In this document: piece by piece, positions 44,163 to 52,222 of the stretch
Position numbering within the stretch: the stretch's first letter is position 1
How the letters are laid out: every line of letters begins with the position of its first letter
Origin: Acidisoma cellulosilyticum
Lineage (GTDB): Bacteria; Pseudomonadota; Alphaproteobacteria; Acetobacterales; Acetobacteraceae
Assembly: GCF_020621385.1 (NCBI RefSeq)
Contig: NZ_JAESVA010000002.1
Coordinates: 806,001 to 870,000 of the forward strand
Direction: 5' to 3'
Length of the DNA: 64,000 nucleotides
Program-made: the position numbers and the translations under genes
Notes under the pieces: model-generated
The model's database searches: none
What the model was told of the DNA's origin: nothing
Seen by the model: the letters and a program-made list of their open reading frames with translations, nothing else

Positions 44163-44601
44163 CCGAACTCGGTTCCTTTTAGAGTGCGCGGCTTATGGCC
44201 GCTTCCCCTTGGTCGGTCAAGGCTTTTGCCTTGTGGTATTATAATACCGCATTTGATTTCGCGCAGTGCGAAGCCCTGCCCTCGCCATCATCGCAGAGCG
44301 CAAAACCTCAAGTATGGGACTGAAAAGATTGGGAAGGGGAAATGCAAATAAGCAGGGATTAACCTCGGCCAATCCCTGCTTATTCCGGCTGATCTTTGCC
44401 AACCGAGCATGACTGGTTTGAAAAACCAGCCCGCCAGACGTCTCCCTAAACTTGGCCGCCGAAATTGGTCCTCGAGAGACATCTCGGCTCAGTCAGTGTG
44501 GCTAAATTGTTGCAATTGGGCAAGTCTATTCCCAGGCTTCGCTCCTGCCTGCGCTTGGCGAGGCTGCCGCCTATGACTACAAAAATCGGAAGAACCGTTT
44601 C
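44163..44601. other. 439-bp gap upstream of rplM with two hairpins
   Basis: Two clear dyads: TAAGCAGGGATT/AATCCCTGCTTA (44349-44360 with 44371-44382) and CTGGTTT/AAACCAG (44413-44419 with 44423-44429). Read on the minus strand, the first is followed by TTTGCATTT and could be an attenuator in the ribosomal operon leader. No open frame here looks real and I recognise no known RNA. Confidence 0.4.
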
Positions 44602-45066
44602 ATGCCCAGCCATCTCCCCGTCGCGACCTCCGCGGATGTAACAAATGCTACAATCCGCGAGGTTCTGACTCGCTATAAACGCGTGGCTTTGGTCGGCGCT
44701 TCGGCGAAAGCAGAGCGTCCGTCGCATGGCGTCATGGGCTTTTTGCTGCGCCACGGATTCGCGGTGACGCCGGTCAACCCGGGAATCGCCGGGCAGACCA
44801 TTCACGGCCAAACCGTGGTCGCCAGCCTGGATGACGCCGCCCCGCTCGAAATCGTCGATATCTTCCGCGCCGCCGACCAGGTCGGGCCCGTGGTCGCGGA
44901 CGCGATCCGCCTGGGGGCGAAGGTGATCTGGATGCAGCTCGGCGTGGTCAATCAGGACGCCGCCGCGGCCGCGCGCGCGGCCGGGCTGACCGTCGTCATT
45001 GATCGCTGCCCGGCGATCGAATGGCCGCGTCTGGGACTGAGTGCCGCGCAGTCCTCGGCCGATTAA
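44602..45066 (+). CDS. CoA-binding (YccU-like) protein
   Basis: A 154-residue Rossmann-fold protein of the CoA_binding_2 family. KRVALVGASAKAERPSHGVMGFLLRHGFAVTPVNPG is the nucleotide-binding segment, followed by IVDIFRAADQVGPVVADAIRLGAKVIWMQLGVVN and a final VIDRCPAIEWPRL, all standard. The family is related to the CoA-binding part of succinyl-CoA ligase, but its role is unknown. Confidence 0.88.
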   Translation: MPSHLPVATSADVTNATIREVLTRYKRVALVGASAKAERPSHGVMGFLLRHGFAVTPVNPGIAGQTIHGQTVVASLDDAAPLEIVDIFRAADQVGPVVADAIRLGAKVIWMQLGVVNQDAAAAARAAGLTVVIDRCPAIEWPRLGLSAAQSSAD

Positions 45067-45178
45067 GTGCCAGCTGAACCACAGCTGTCTTTTCGGTAAG
45101 ATAACACGGGCGCGATAGACAGAACGCCCGTCCGCCACCAAATCTGCGGTCGAAACACTTTCCTGAACAGGATACCCA

Positions 45179-46030
45179 ATGACCCCCGAGGAACGCGATA
45201 TCATCTCCCGCTTCGTGCAGCGGGTGGCCGGCGCCCCAACGGCGGGCTCGGTTCCCAGCACGCAGACCTCCCTGCCCCCGGTCGATACCGATGCGGACGG
45301 CCATCTGGCCGGTCTGTTCCAGCAATATCCGGAAGCGCGCTATCGCATGACGCAATTCGCCTTCGGGCAGGAACAGGCGCTGCAGGGCGCGGCCCAGCAG
45401 CTTCAGGTGCTGCAGCAGGAAAATGCGGCGCTGCGTCAGCAGGTGCAGCAGGTCGTGGCACAGCCTGCAGGCTTCGGCGGCGGCCAACCCCAGCAGGGCG
45501 GCGGGTTTTTCAGCCGCATGTTCGGCGGCGGCCAGCCCCAGCAGGGCGGCTATCAGCAGCCCCCCTATTCCCAGCCTTATCCCAACCAGGGCTATGCCCA
45601 GCAGCAGCCGGGCTTCGGCGCCCCGCCCCCCGGCTATAACCAGGGCGGCTATAATCAGGGTTACGGCCAGCAGGGCATGATGGCCCAGCGCGGCGGTAGT
45701 GGTTTCCTGGGCTCAGCCCTGACGACCGCCGCCGGCGTCGCGGGCGGCATGCTCGCCTTCAACGCGATCGAAGGTCTGTTCACCGACAAGGGTGCGGCCG
45801 CGACCGCGGCGGGTGCCGCCGGCGATCAGTCCGGCTGGGCTTCGGTGCCGGATCAGGGCGCGGCCGATAATTCCGGCTGGGGCGGCAATGCGGCCGATAA
45901 TAGCGGCTGGCAAACCATGCCGGACCAGACGACGCAGGATAACAGCGGCTGGACGGACGATTCCTCGGCCGGCGGCGACAGCAGCTGGGATGACAGCGGC
46001 GGTGGCGGCGGCAGCGACGATTGGGTGTGA
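45179..46030 (+). CDS. DUF2076 family protein with low-complexity tail
   Basis: A 283-residue protein. The N-terminus MTPEERDIISRFVQRVAG and the helix QQLQVLQQENAALRQQVQQV are the DUF2076 core. Next comes a Gln/Gly/Tyr/Pro-rich region (about 95-175) with two copies of FGGGQPQQGG, one hydrophobic stretch FLGSALTTAAGVAGGMLAFNAIEGLF, and an acidic tail with repeated DNSGW units (around residues 225, 235, 250) ending DSGGGGGSDDWV. The function is unknown; relatives are found throughout alpha- and betaproteobacteria. Confidence 0.83.
   Translation: MTPEERDIISRFVQRVAGAPTAGSVPSTQTSLPPVDTDADGHLAGLFQQYPEARYRMTQFAFGQEQALQGAAQQLQVLQQENAALRQQVQQVVAQPAGFGGGQPQQGGGFFSRMFGGGQPQQGGYQQPPYSQPYPNQGYAQQQPGFGAPPPGYNQGGYNQGYGQQGMMAQRGGSGFLGSALTTAAGVAGGMLAFNAIEGLFTDKGAAATAAGAAGDQSGWASVPDQGAADNSGWGGNAADNSGWQTMPDQTTQDNSGWTDDSSAGGDSSWDDSGGGGGSDDWV
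45473..45550 (+). repeat. 30-bp direct repeat inside the DUF2076 gene
   Basis: Two 30-base copies (45473-45502 and 45521-45550), period 48, differ at a single base and encode FGGGQPQQGG twice. This is a recent in-gene duplication in the low-complexity region. Confidence 0.8.
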
Positions 46031-46130
46031 CCCTCGCTTAGCCGTCAGGGGGCCAGGCAACTGGCTCCCTTTTTTTGCCCAGACCTCTCATTCCGCCTAT
46101 AAAACAAGCGCAAACGGGAATGGGGACAGC

Positions 46131-46598
46131 ATGGTCGAGATCATCCACATCGGCGCCATGGAATTGCGGTTCCTGCACAGCAAACACGATACCGGTGGCA
46201 TGCTCGACATGTTCGAGATGGTGCTGCACCCCAATGCGGCGATGCCCGTCGCGCATTCGCATCGCGATTGGGAGGAGACGATCTACGGCCTGTCAGGCGT
46301 CAGCCGCTGGACCCTGGACGGCACGACCCTCGACCTTCCGGCCGGCGAGAGCCTTTTCATCCCGCGCGGCATTGTCCACGGGTTCGACAATAAAAGCGGG
46401 GATGTCGCCCGCTGCCTCGTCATTCTGACCCCCGGCGCCTTGGGGCCTGATTATTTCCGAGAGGTCGCGGCCGCCATTCCGGCCGAGGGACCGCCGGACG
46501 TCGCGCGCATGCGGGAGATTATGGGCCGCTATGGTCTGATTCCGGCGCCACCGCGCCCGCGTCCCGATCAGCCGAGCGAAAATCCGGGGAACGGATAA
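46131..46598 (+). CDS. Cupin-domain protein
   Basis: A 155-residue single-cupin protein. The first cupin motif is seen in MPVAHSHRDWEETIYGLSGVSRWTLDG (two His and a Glu as metal ligands) and the second in GESLFIPRGIVHGFDNKSGDVARCLVIL (His). GGGGA lies before the ATG at 46131. The C-terminus is proline-rich. Function unknown; quercetinase-like or sensing roles are possible. Confidence 0.83.
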   Translation: MVEIIHIGAMELRFLHSKHDTGGMLDMFEMVLHPNAAMPVAHSHRDWEETIYGLSGVSRWTLDGTTLDLPAGESLFIPRGIVHGFDNKSGDVARCLVILTPGALGPDYFREVAAAIPAEGPPDVARMREIMGRYGLIPAPPRPRPDQPSENPGNG

Positions 46599-47176
46599 AG
46601 CGTGATCAGCGACACGATCGCGCTGAAAGCGACGTCGACCAATACCAGCAAAGCGGCACCGCTCGGCGACAGGCCCAGCACCAGCCGCGCCGTCCACCAT
46701 TCCAGCCAAAGCGCCCAGCCGTAACCGACCAGCGCCGCCGTCTCCGACAGGATCGACGGCGCATGGAGCAACAGCGGCACCGAGGTCAGCATCAGCAGCA
46801 CATACTGGGCGAGATTGCTCCAGTTCCAGGCCGCGATGAAACGCGGCCACATCGCTTCCAGACCCAGCATGCGCAGCAAAGGCACAGCGATCAGCGCATA
46901 GCCGGCCCAGGAGATCGGATAGCTCAGCAGGTCCAGAATGAGAGCATGTGTGCTCTCCAGCGGTCCTGTCCCGGCCAGCCAATCCATATAGTGAAACAGC
47001 ACGAAGATCGGGAAAGCGAACAGCGCGGTGATGAAGCTGCGCCGCGTGGCCGACAGGTCATTCGTGAAGGACCGGGCACCCTCGGGCCGGCCGAAGGTGA
47101 GCATGGCAATGCCGCGGGCAGAGAGCGCGATCTCCTGCGCCCAAAGGCGCAAACCCTGCTTGGCGCCGTCGCTCAT
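46568..47176 (-). CDS. Membrane protein, second of a paralogous pair downstream of dapE
   Basis: A 202-residue protein with about five helices (FITALFAFPIFVLFHYMDWLAG; LLSYPISWAGYALIAVPLL; WSNLAQYVLLMLTSVPLLLH; LVGYGWALWLEWWTARLVLGL; ALLVLVDVAFSAIVSLITLY). The block AAWNWSNLAQYVLL...GYxxWLxWWxARxxLxLS matches the preceding gene ([10 protein letters not shown]...[18 protein letters not shown]), so the two are paralogues. The start at 47176 overlaps the upstream stop by ATGA; the open frame upstream of it is antisense-like noise. Function unknown. Confidence 0.7.
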   Translation of the reverse strand: MSDGAKQGLRLWAQEIALSARGIAMLTFGRPEGARSFTNDLSATRRSFITALFAFPIFVLFHYMDWLAGTGPLESTHALILDLLSYPISWAGYALIAVPLLRMLGLEAMWPRFIAAWNWSNLAQYVLLMLTSVPLLLHAPSILSETAALVGYGWALWLEWWTARLVLGLSPSGAALLVLVDVAFSAIVSLITLYPFPGFSLG

Positions 47177-47778
47177 CCTGGCGGCAGCGGCGACGACCCA
47201 CCGGCCGCCATGGCGATCAGCTGCGGCCCCGCCACCAGCGCGATGGTCAGCATATTGATGATGACGACCAGCAGAATCGCTCGTCCCACGCTCAGCGCCA
47301 AAGCATGCCGCGCCAGAAACCAATGCAGCCAGAAGGCATAGCCCAGCAGCAGGCAGCAGAGCACGATGACGATCGGACGCAGCGGCAGACCTGCCTGAAC
47401 CAGAATGCCGGCCAGAATCACCAGGGCGGCCCCCAGCACCGGAAGCACCCATTGGCACCAGTTGAAGGCGGTCGCGAATCGGTACCAGCCGGCTTCCCGC
47501 CCCCAGCGCTTGACCAGGGAGAAGGACAGCACCGGCGGCGCCAGGATGGCGACGAGAGAGGCGAGGAAGTCGGTCATGCCGTCCTGCACGCGCCCTTGCA
47601 TCGCCATCAGCGCACAACCGACGAGCGGAAAAGCGATCATCGGCGCGAGGCTCGACAGGAAGGCTTCCGGTCCGCTGCCGATTTCTGTCAGGCCGCCGGC
47701 CTTGCCGCGACAGATCAGGAATATGCCGCGCAGGATATTGGCGCGCCCCGGCTTCGCGTTCATGCCCTGCCCCATCAT
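47173..47778 (-). CDS. Membrane protein, first of a paralogous pair downstream of dapE
   Basis: A 201-residue protein with about five helices: [78 protein letters not shown] and [18 protein letters not shown]. Its ATG overlaps the dapE stop by ATGA and its own stop overlaps the next gene in the same way, so dapD-dapE and the two membrane genes form a tightly coupled operon. The pair resembles Yip1-like membrane proteins only in layout; no function can be given. Confidence 0.7.
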   Translation of the reverse strand: MMGQGMNAKPGRANILRGIFLICRGKAGGLTEIGSGPEAFLSSLAPMIAFPLVGCALMAMQGRVQDGMTDFLASLVAILAPPVLSFSLVKRWGREAGWYRFATAFNWCQWVLPVLGAALVILAGILVQAGLPLRPIVIVLCCLLLGYAFWLHWFLARHALALSVGRAILLVVIINMLTIALVAGPQLIAMAAGGSSPLPPG

Positions 47779-48920
47779 GCCGAGAAACGCTCCAGCACCG
47801 TCGCGTAAGCGCCGGCCAGCGCGCGAAGATCCGCGACCGTCGTCTGCTCGTCCAGCTTATGCATGCTTTGCCCGACGAGGCCGAATTCGGCGACCGGACA
47901 GAGATGCGTGATGAACCGCGCGTCCGACGTGCCGCCACCGGTATCGAGTTTCGGCGTTCTGCCGAAAACCTCACCCAGAACCTCGGCCAGTTTCTCGACC
48001 TCGCCGCCCGGATCGGTCAGGAAACTCTCACCGGTGCGATGAAAGGCAATCGTCGCGCCAGGGGCGTGACGTTCAGCCTCGGCCATAATCCAAGCCTCCA
48101 GGCTCGCCGCGCTATGGGCATCGTTATAGCGGATATTGAGCTTGGCTGTGGCCCTGGCCGGAATGACATTGGTCGCCGGATTGCCGACATCGACGCTCGT
48201 GACCTGCAGCGAGGACGGCTGAAACCAGCGATTGCCCTCATCCAGCCGATGCGTCACCAGCGCCTGTAACAAGGCCAGCAACTTGTGGATGGGATTGTCC
48301 GCCAGATGCGGATAGGCCGCATGGCCTTGAACGCCCGGCACGGCGATCGCCGCACTCAAGCTGCCGCGACGACCGATTTTGATGATATCGCCCAGCGCCT
48401 CAGGGTTGGTCGGCTCGCCGACCAGGCAGAAATCCGGGACCTCGCCCTGCGCGCGCATCCAGTCGACGACGCGGACGGTGCCATCGCGCGCCGGCCCTTC
48501 CTCGTCCCCGGTGATGAGCAGCGAGACCGAGCCCCGCAGCTTGCCGGCGTCCTTGGCCTGGGCGACGCCGGCCACGAAAGCCGCGATCGCCGCCTTCATG
48601 TCGCAGGCGCCACGGCCATACAGAATGCCGTCCGCCACCACCCCGCCGAAGGGATCAAAGGTCCAGCCTTCGCCCGGCGGCACCACGTCCGTATGACCCG
48701 CGAAGCAGAAATGCGGTCCCTCGGTCCCGAGACGCGCATAGAGATTGGGCGTCTCCCCGAAGGGCAGCCGGTTGATGGTGAAGCCCAGCGCCGACAGCGC
48801 CTCCGCCAGCACATCCTGGGCGCCGGCATCGGCCGGCGTCACCGACGCGCAGCGCAGCAGAGCCTGCGCCAGCGGCAACGGATCGGTCAGGGCTTGCAGC
48901 GAGAGGTCGGGCAAACTCAC
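47775..48920 (-). CDS. dapE: Succinyl-diaminopimelate desuccinylase
   Basis: Zinc-dependent M20 enzyme that removes succinate from N-succinyl-LL-DAP in lysine and peptidoglycan precursor synthesis. The 381 residues show [14 protein letters not shown] (HxD), [14 protein letters not shown], the catalytic TGDEEGPA and [13 protein letters not shown] start at 48920 overlaps the dapD stop (GTGA), so translation is coupled. It looks complete. Confidence 0.94.
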   Translation of the reverse strand: MSLPDLSLQALTDPLPLAQALLRCASVTPADAGAQDVLAEALSALGFTINRLPFGETPNLYARLGTEGPHFCFAGHTDVVPPGEGWTFDPFGGVVADGILYGRGACDMKAAIAAFVAGVAQAKDAGKLRGSVSLLITGDEEGPARDGTVRVVDWMRAQGEVPDFCLVGEPTNPEALGDIIKIGRRGSLSAAIAVPGVQGHAAYPHLADNPIHKLLALLQALVTHRLDEGNRWFQPSSLQVTSVDVGNPATNVIPARATAKLNIRYNDAHSAASLEAWIMAEAERHAPGATIAFHRTGESFLTDPGGEVEKLAEVLGEVFGRTPKLDTGGGTSDARFITHLCPVAEFGLVGQSMHKLDEQTTVADLRALAGAYATVLERFSA

Positions 48921-49771
48921 GTCCGCAGAAGGTCGTTGATGGAGGTCTTCTCCCGCGTGCGCTGATCGACGCGCTTGACGATGACGGCGCAGGCGAGCGA
49001 GGGGCCCGGCGTGCCATCCGGCAGCGGCTTGCCCGGCAGCGTGCCCGGAACCACCACGGAATAAGCCGGAACGCGGCCCTGGAAAATTTCGCCACTGGCA
49101 CGGTCGATGATCTTGGTCGAGGCGCCAAGGAAGACGCCCATGGAAATGACCGAGCCACGCTCGACGATGAAGCCTTCGGCGACTTCCGACCGCGCGCCGA
49201 TGAAGCAATCGTCTTCGATCACGACCGGATTGGCCTGCAAGGGTTCCAGCACGCCGCCCAGACCGACGCCGCCGCTGATATGGCAGTTGCGGCCGACCTG
49301 CGCACAGGACCCGACGGTCGACCAGGTATCGATCATCGTGCCTTCGCCGACATAGGCGCCGACATTCACGAAAGACGGCATCAGCACGACGTTGCGGGCG
49401 ATGAAGGCCGAACGGCGCACGATCGCGCCCGGCACGGCACGGAAACCGGCATCGGCGAAGCGATTGTCGCCCCAGCCCTCAAACTTCATCGGCACCTTGT
49501 CATAGACGGGCGCACCGCCGGCCCCTGGCACCGCGACGCTGTCCTGCAGACGGAAGGACAGCAGCACAGCCTTCTTCAGCCACTGATTGACCTGCCAGCC
49601 GCTCGCGCTCGGCTCGGCCACGCGTGCCTCGCCCGATTCCAGCAAGGCCAACGCCGCATCGACGGCATCACGGTCGGCGCCCCTCGTTTTCGACGAAATC
49701 TCGGTGCGGCGATCCCACAGGGCATCGATCAGCGGGGCCAGTTCAGGAGCGGCCAGACTCGCGCTCGTCAT
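48917..49771 (-). CDS. dapD: 2,3,4,5-tetrahydropyridine-2,6-dicarboxylate N-succinyltransferase
   Basis: Trimeric left-handed beta-helix enzyme of 284 residues transferring succinyl from CoA to tetrahydrodipicolinate. Hexapeptide blocks include [32 protein letters not shown] and [28 protein letters not shown] and the C-terminal [18 protein letters not shown] are typical. The ATG at 49771 (MTSASLAAP) has GGAGA 5 bases upstream and is preferred to an ATG four codons earlier. Confidence 0.95.
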   Translation of the reverse strand: MTSASLAAPELAPLIDALWDRRTEISSKTRGADRDAVDAALALLESGEARVAEPSASGWQVNQWLKKAVLLSFRLQDSVAVPGAGGAPVYDKVPMKFEGWGDNRFADAGFRAVPGAIVRRSAFIARNVVLMPSFVNVGAYVGEGTMIDTWSTVGSCAQVGRNCHISGGVGLGGVLEPLQANPVVIEDDCFIGARSEVAEGFIVERGSVISMGVFLGASTKIIDRASGEIFQGRVPAYSVVVPGTLPGKPLPDGTPGPSLACAVIVKRVDQRTREKTSINDLLRT

Positions 49772-49822
49772 ATCAGTCTCCATCCGGGAAGCGGCGGACC
49801 TTTAAGCCCCCGGCCGATCCTG

Positions 49823-50707
49823 TCAACGCAAGAGCATTGTTTCGTGGGACTGAGACCATGTGGTCAGCGCCACCCCGGCCGATCGGAAGGCATCGGCCAG
49901 GCGCGGGCTGGTCAAGGCGGCAAGCTCTGCCTCATGCTCATAGCTTGGCATAAAACGATCCAGCAGCGCGTCGCGGCCGGCCGCCGGGTGGAAATAGAGT
50001 TCCGAAAGGCCCGGCGGCAGGCGGGGAATGAGCCGTAGCAGCCGATCCTCGGTCATATGGCCGCTCCAGGCGATGCCGAAGGCATGGTCATTGGTCTGCA
50101 GTTTGGCCCGCCGCGCTTGCCCGCGCAGCAACTGCGTCCAGGCCAGCAGCGCCCGCGCGCCAGGACCCTGCGGAACATCAAGGGATGCCATGACACCCGC
50201 CGGCTCGGCCGGAATGCGCAGCGCGCGCAGGCCGTATTGCTGGCCGGCCGCGATCATCATCTGCCCGACGACAGGATGCAGATGCATATGCTTATGGGCA
50301 TTGGCATGGTCCAGCGTCAGGCCGGTCGCGGCGAAGGTGCGGAATTGCGCCGCGATCTCCCGGCTCAACTGCGCCCGCACCCGCGCGTTGAAGGCGTAGC
50401 GCAGGCCAAGGCCGAGCTGATCCGAGGGGATGCGCCCCTCCCCGTCCAACAGCGCCGCGATCTCCCCCGGCGGCAGAACCGCCGGACCTTCGATGGCGAC
50501 GATATGCAGGCCGAGCTTCAGATCCGGCATCGTCCGCGCCCGGCGCAGGGCATCGACGGCGGCGTCGCCCGCGACCATCAGGCTCGCGGTCGACAGCAGC
50601 CCATTGCGATGGGCGCGCTCGATACCCTCATTGACGGCGATGGACAGGCCGAAATCATCGGCGGAGATGATGGCGCGGCGGCGATCATCCGTCATGCGCG
50701 GCGTCAT
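49823..50707 (-). CDS. hpnK: Hopanoid deacetylase HpnK (YdjC/ChbG family)
   Basis: A 294-residue carbohydrate deacetylase-like protein. Metal-site residues of the YdjC fold are visible: IISADDFGLSIAVNEGI (Asp pair), LKLGLHI (His) and LDHANAHKHMHLHP (His cluster). Beside HpnI and HpnJ it is expected to deacetylate N-acetylglucosaminyl bacteriohopanetetrol to the glucosamine form, as shown for Burkholderia. Two in-frame ATGs (50707 and 50695) both lie inside the left arm of a REP-like palindrome, so the natural start may have been replaced by the insertion. The gap to hpnJ is 84 bases. Confidence 0.85.
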   Translation of the reverse strand: MTPRMTDDRRRAIISADDFGLSIAVNEGIERAHRNGLLSTASLMVAGDAAVDALRRARTMPDLKLGLHIVAIEGPAVLPPGEIAALLDGEGRIPSDQLGLGLRYAFNARVRAQLSREIAAQFRTFAATGLTLDHANAHKHMHLHPVVGQMMIAAGQQYGLRALRIPAEPAGVMASLDVPQGPGARALLAWTQLLRGQARRAKLQTNDHAFGIAWSGHMTEDRLLRLIPRLPPGLSELYFHPAAGRDALLDRFMPSYEHEAELAALTSPRLADAFRSAGVALTTWSQSHETMLLR

Positions 50708-50771
50708 GCCGCGTACCTACCCGTGGTGGTGCCGTCAGCGGTAGACCCGCGTGACAAGCACGCGGGCGACA
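50690..50771. repeat. REP-like inverted pair (BIME), copy 3, overlapping the start of hpnK
   Basis: Left arm 50690-50722 (CGTCATGCGCGGC...CTACCC) and right arm 50739-50771 (CGGTAGACCCGCGTG-ACAAG-CACGCGGGCGACA). The right arm shares GGTAGACC, the ACAAG loop and the GCGACA end with the copy at 8308; its stem pair differs but is compensated (GTG with CAC). The spacer between the arms is only 16 bases, shorter than in copies 1 and 2, and the flank before the left arm is hpnK coding sequence. Confidence 0.65.
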
Positions 50772-50791
50772 GCTTTGAACAAGACAGCGCC

Positions 50792-52222
50792 TTAGGCAGC
50801 GATCTTGTGACGCTCGCGCAGGAACTGGAAGAATTCCACGCCCTCGCGCAGACGGCGCACCAGCATCTGCCGGCTGCCCAGCATCTCCCATACGATGGAG
50901 CCGATCTTGGACCGGCGGAAGTAGAAGCGCTTGTAGAAGACTTCCACGTTATCGAAGATTTCCTGGTGCGTCAGATGCTCGTAGCTCAGCGGCGCAATCT
51001 GGATGCCGCTGTCGTCGATCAGCTCGGCGTTTTTCGCGTCCAGCCAGCCGTTTTCCAGCGCCTGCTTATAGAGTGCCGTGCCCGGATAGGGCGCGGCCAG
51101 CGAAACCTGGATGGTATGCGGATTGATACGGGTCGCGAACTGGATCGTTTCCTCGATCGTCTCCTTGGTCTCGCCGGGCAGACCGAGGATGAAGGTGCCG
51201 TGGATCTTGATGCCGAGTTCGTGGCAGTCCTTGGTGAATTGCTCGGCCGTCGTGACCAGCATGCCCTTCTTGATATTGTGCAAGATCTGCTGATTACCGC
51301 TCTCGTAGCCGACGAGCAGCAGGCGCAGGCCGTTGGCCTTCAGCACTTCCAGCGTCTTGCGCGGCACATTGGCCTTGGCATTGCAGGACCAGGTGACGCC
51401 AAGCTTGCCGAGTTCCTTGGCGATTTCCTCGGAGCGCGGCAGGTTGTCGGTGAAGGTATCGTCGTCGAAGAAGAATTCCTTAACCTGCGGGAAGTCCTTC
51501 ATCGCCTGCTTGATTTCCGCCGCCACATGTTCGGGGCTGCGCACGCGGTAGCGATGGCCGCCGACCGTCTGCGGCCAAAGACAGAAGGTGCAGCGGGACT
51601 TGCAGCCGCGCCCCGTATAGATCGAAATATAGGGGTGCTGCAGATAGCCGATGAAATAGTCTTCGATCTTCAGATCGCGCTTATAGACGTCGGTCACGAA
51701 GGGCAGCTGATCCATGTCTTCCAGGATCGCGCGGTCGCGGTTGTGCTTCAACGCGCCGGTCGCGTCGCGGTAGGAGATGCCGTCGACCTCCGCCCAGTCA
51801 CGACCTTCCGCGATCTCCTTGATCGTGAAGTCGAACTCGTTGCGGGCGACGAAATCGATGGCCGTGGAGGCGGCCAGGCTCTCGGTCGGCTGCACCGCGA
51901 CCTTGGCGCCGACGAAGCCGATCTTCACGGCCGGATTGGCCTGCTTGATCTGCTCGGCGACCTTGACGTCGTTCTGGAAGGACGGCGTCGAGGTGTGGAT
52001 GATGACGAGGTCGCGGTCCTTCACATCGGCCAGGATCGGCTCCATGCCCATGCGGGCCGGCGGTGCATCGATCAGGCGGCTGCCGGGCACGAGTGCCGCA
52101 GGCTGAGCCAGCCAAGTCGGGTACCAAAAGGATTTGATTTCCCGCCGCGCCTGGTAGCGGGAGCCCGCGCCCCCGTCGAAACCGTCGAAAGAGGGCGGCT
52201 GCAGGAACAGTGTCTTCATCAT
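50792..52222 (-). CDS. hpnJ: Hopanoid radical SAM protein HpnJ (B12-binding domain)
   Basis: A 476-residue radical SAM enzyme with an N-terminal cobalamin-binding-like domain (about 1-150; ILADVKDRDLVIIHTSTPSFQNDVKVAEQI) and the cluster motif C207xxxC211xxC214 in GCKSRCTFCLWP. It is required in Burkholderia to turn the glucosaminyl hopanoid into the cyclitol ether, a ring contraction. The start overlaps the hpnI stop by ATGA. A 723-codon antisense frame spans this gene and hpnK and is rejected as a GC artefact. Confidence 0.9.
   Translation of the reverse strand: MMKTLFLQPPSFDGFDGGAGSRYQARREIKSFWYPTWLAQPAALVPGSRLIDAPPARMGMEPILADVKDRDLVIIHTSTPSFQNDVKVAEQIKQANPAVKIGFVGAKVAVQPTESLAASTAIDFVARNEFDFTIKEIAEGRDWAEVDGISYRDATGALKHNRDRAILEDMDQLPFVTDVYKRDLKIEDYFIGYLQHPYISIYTGRGCKSRCTFCLWPQTVGGHRYRVRSPEHVAAEIKQAMKDFPQVKEFFFDDDTFTDNLPRSEEIAKELGKLGVTWSCNAKANVPRKTLEVLKANGLRLLLVGYESGNQQILHNIKKGMLVTTAEQFTKDCHELGIKIHGTFILGLPGETKETIEETIQFATRINPHTIQVSLAAPYPGTALYKQALENGWLDAKNAELIDDSGIQIAPLSYEHLTHQEIFDNVEVFYKRFYFRRSKIGSIVWEMLGSRQMLVRRLREGVEFFQFLRERHKIAA

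Noticed and set aside
47177-47974. Upstream extension of the second membrane protein into a 468-residue frame
   Set aside because: The extension overlaps dapE and the first membrane gene in another frame and is Arg/Gly-rich noise; the ATGA overlap at 47176 gives the natural start.
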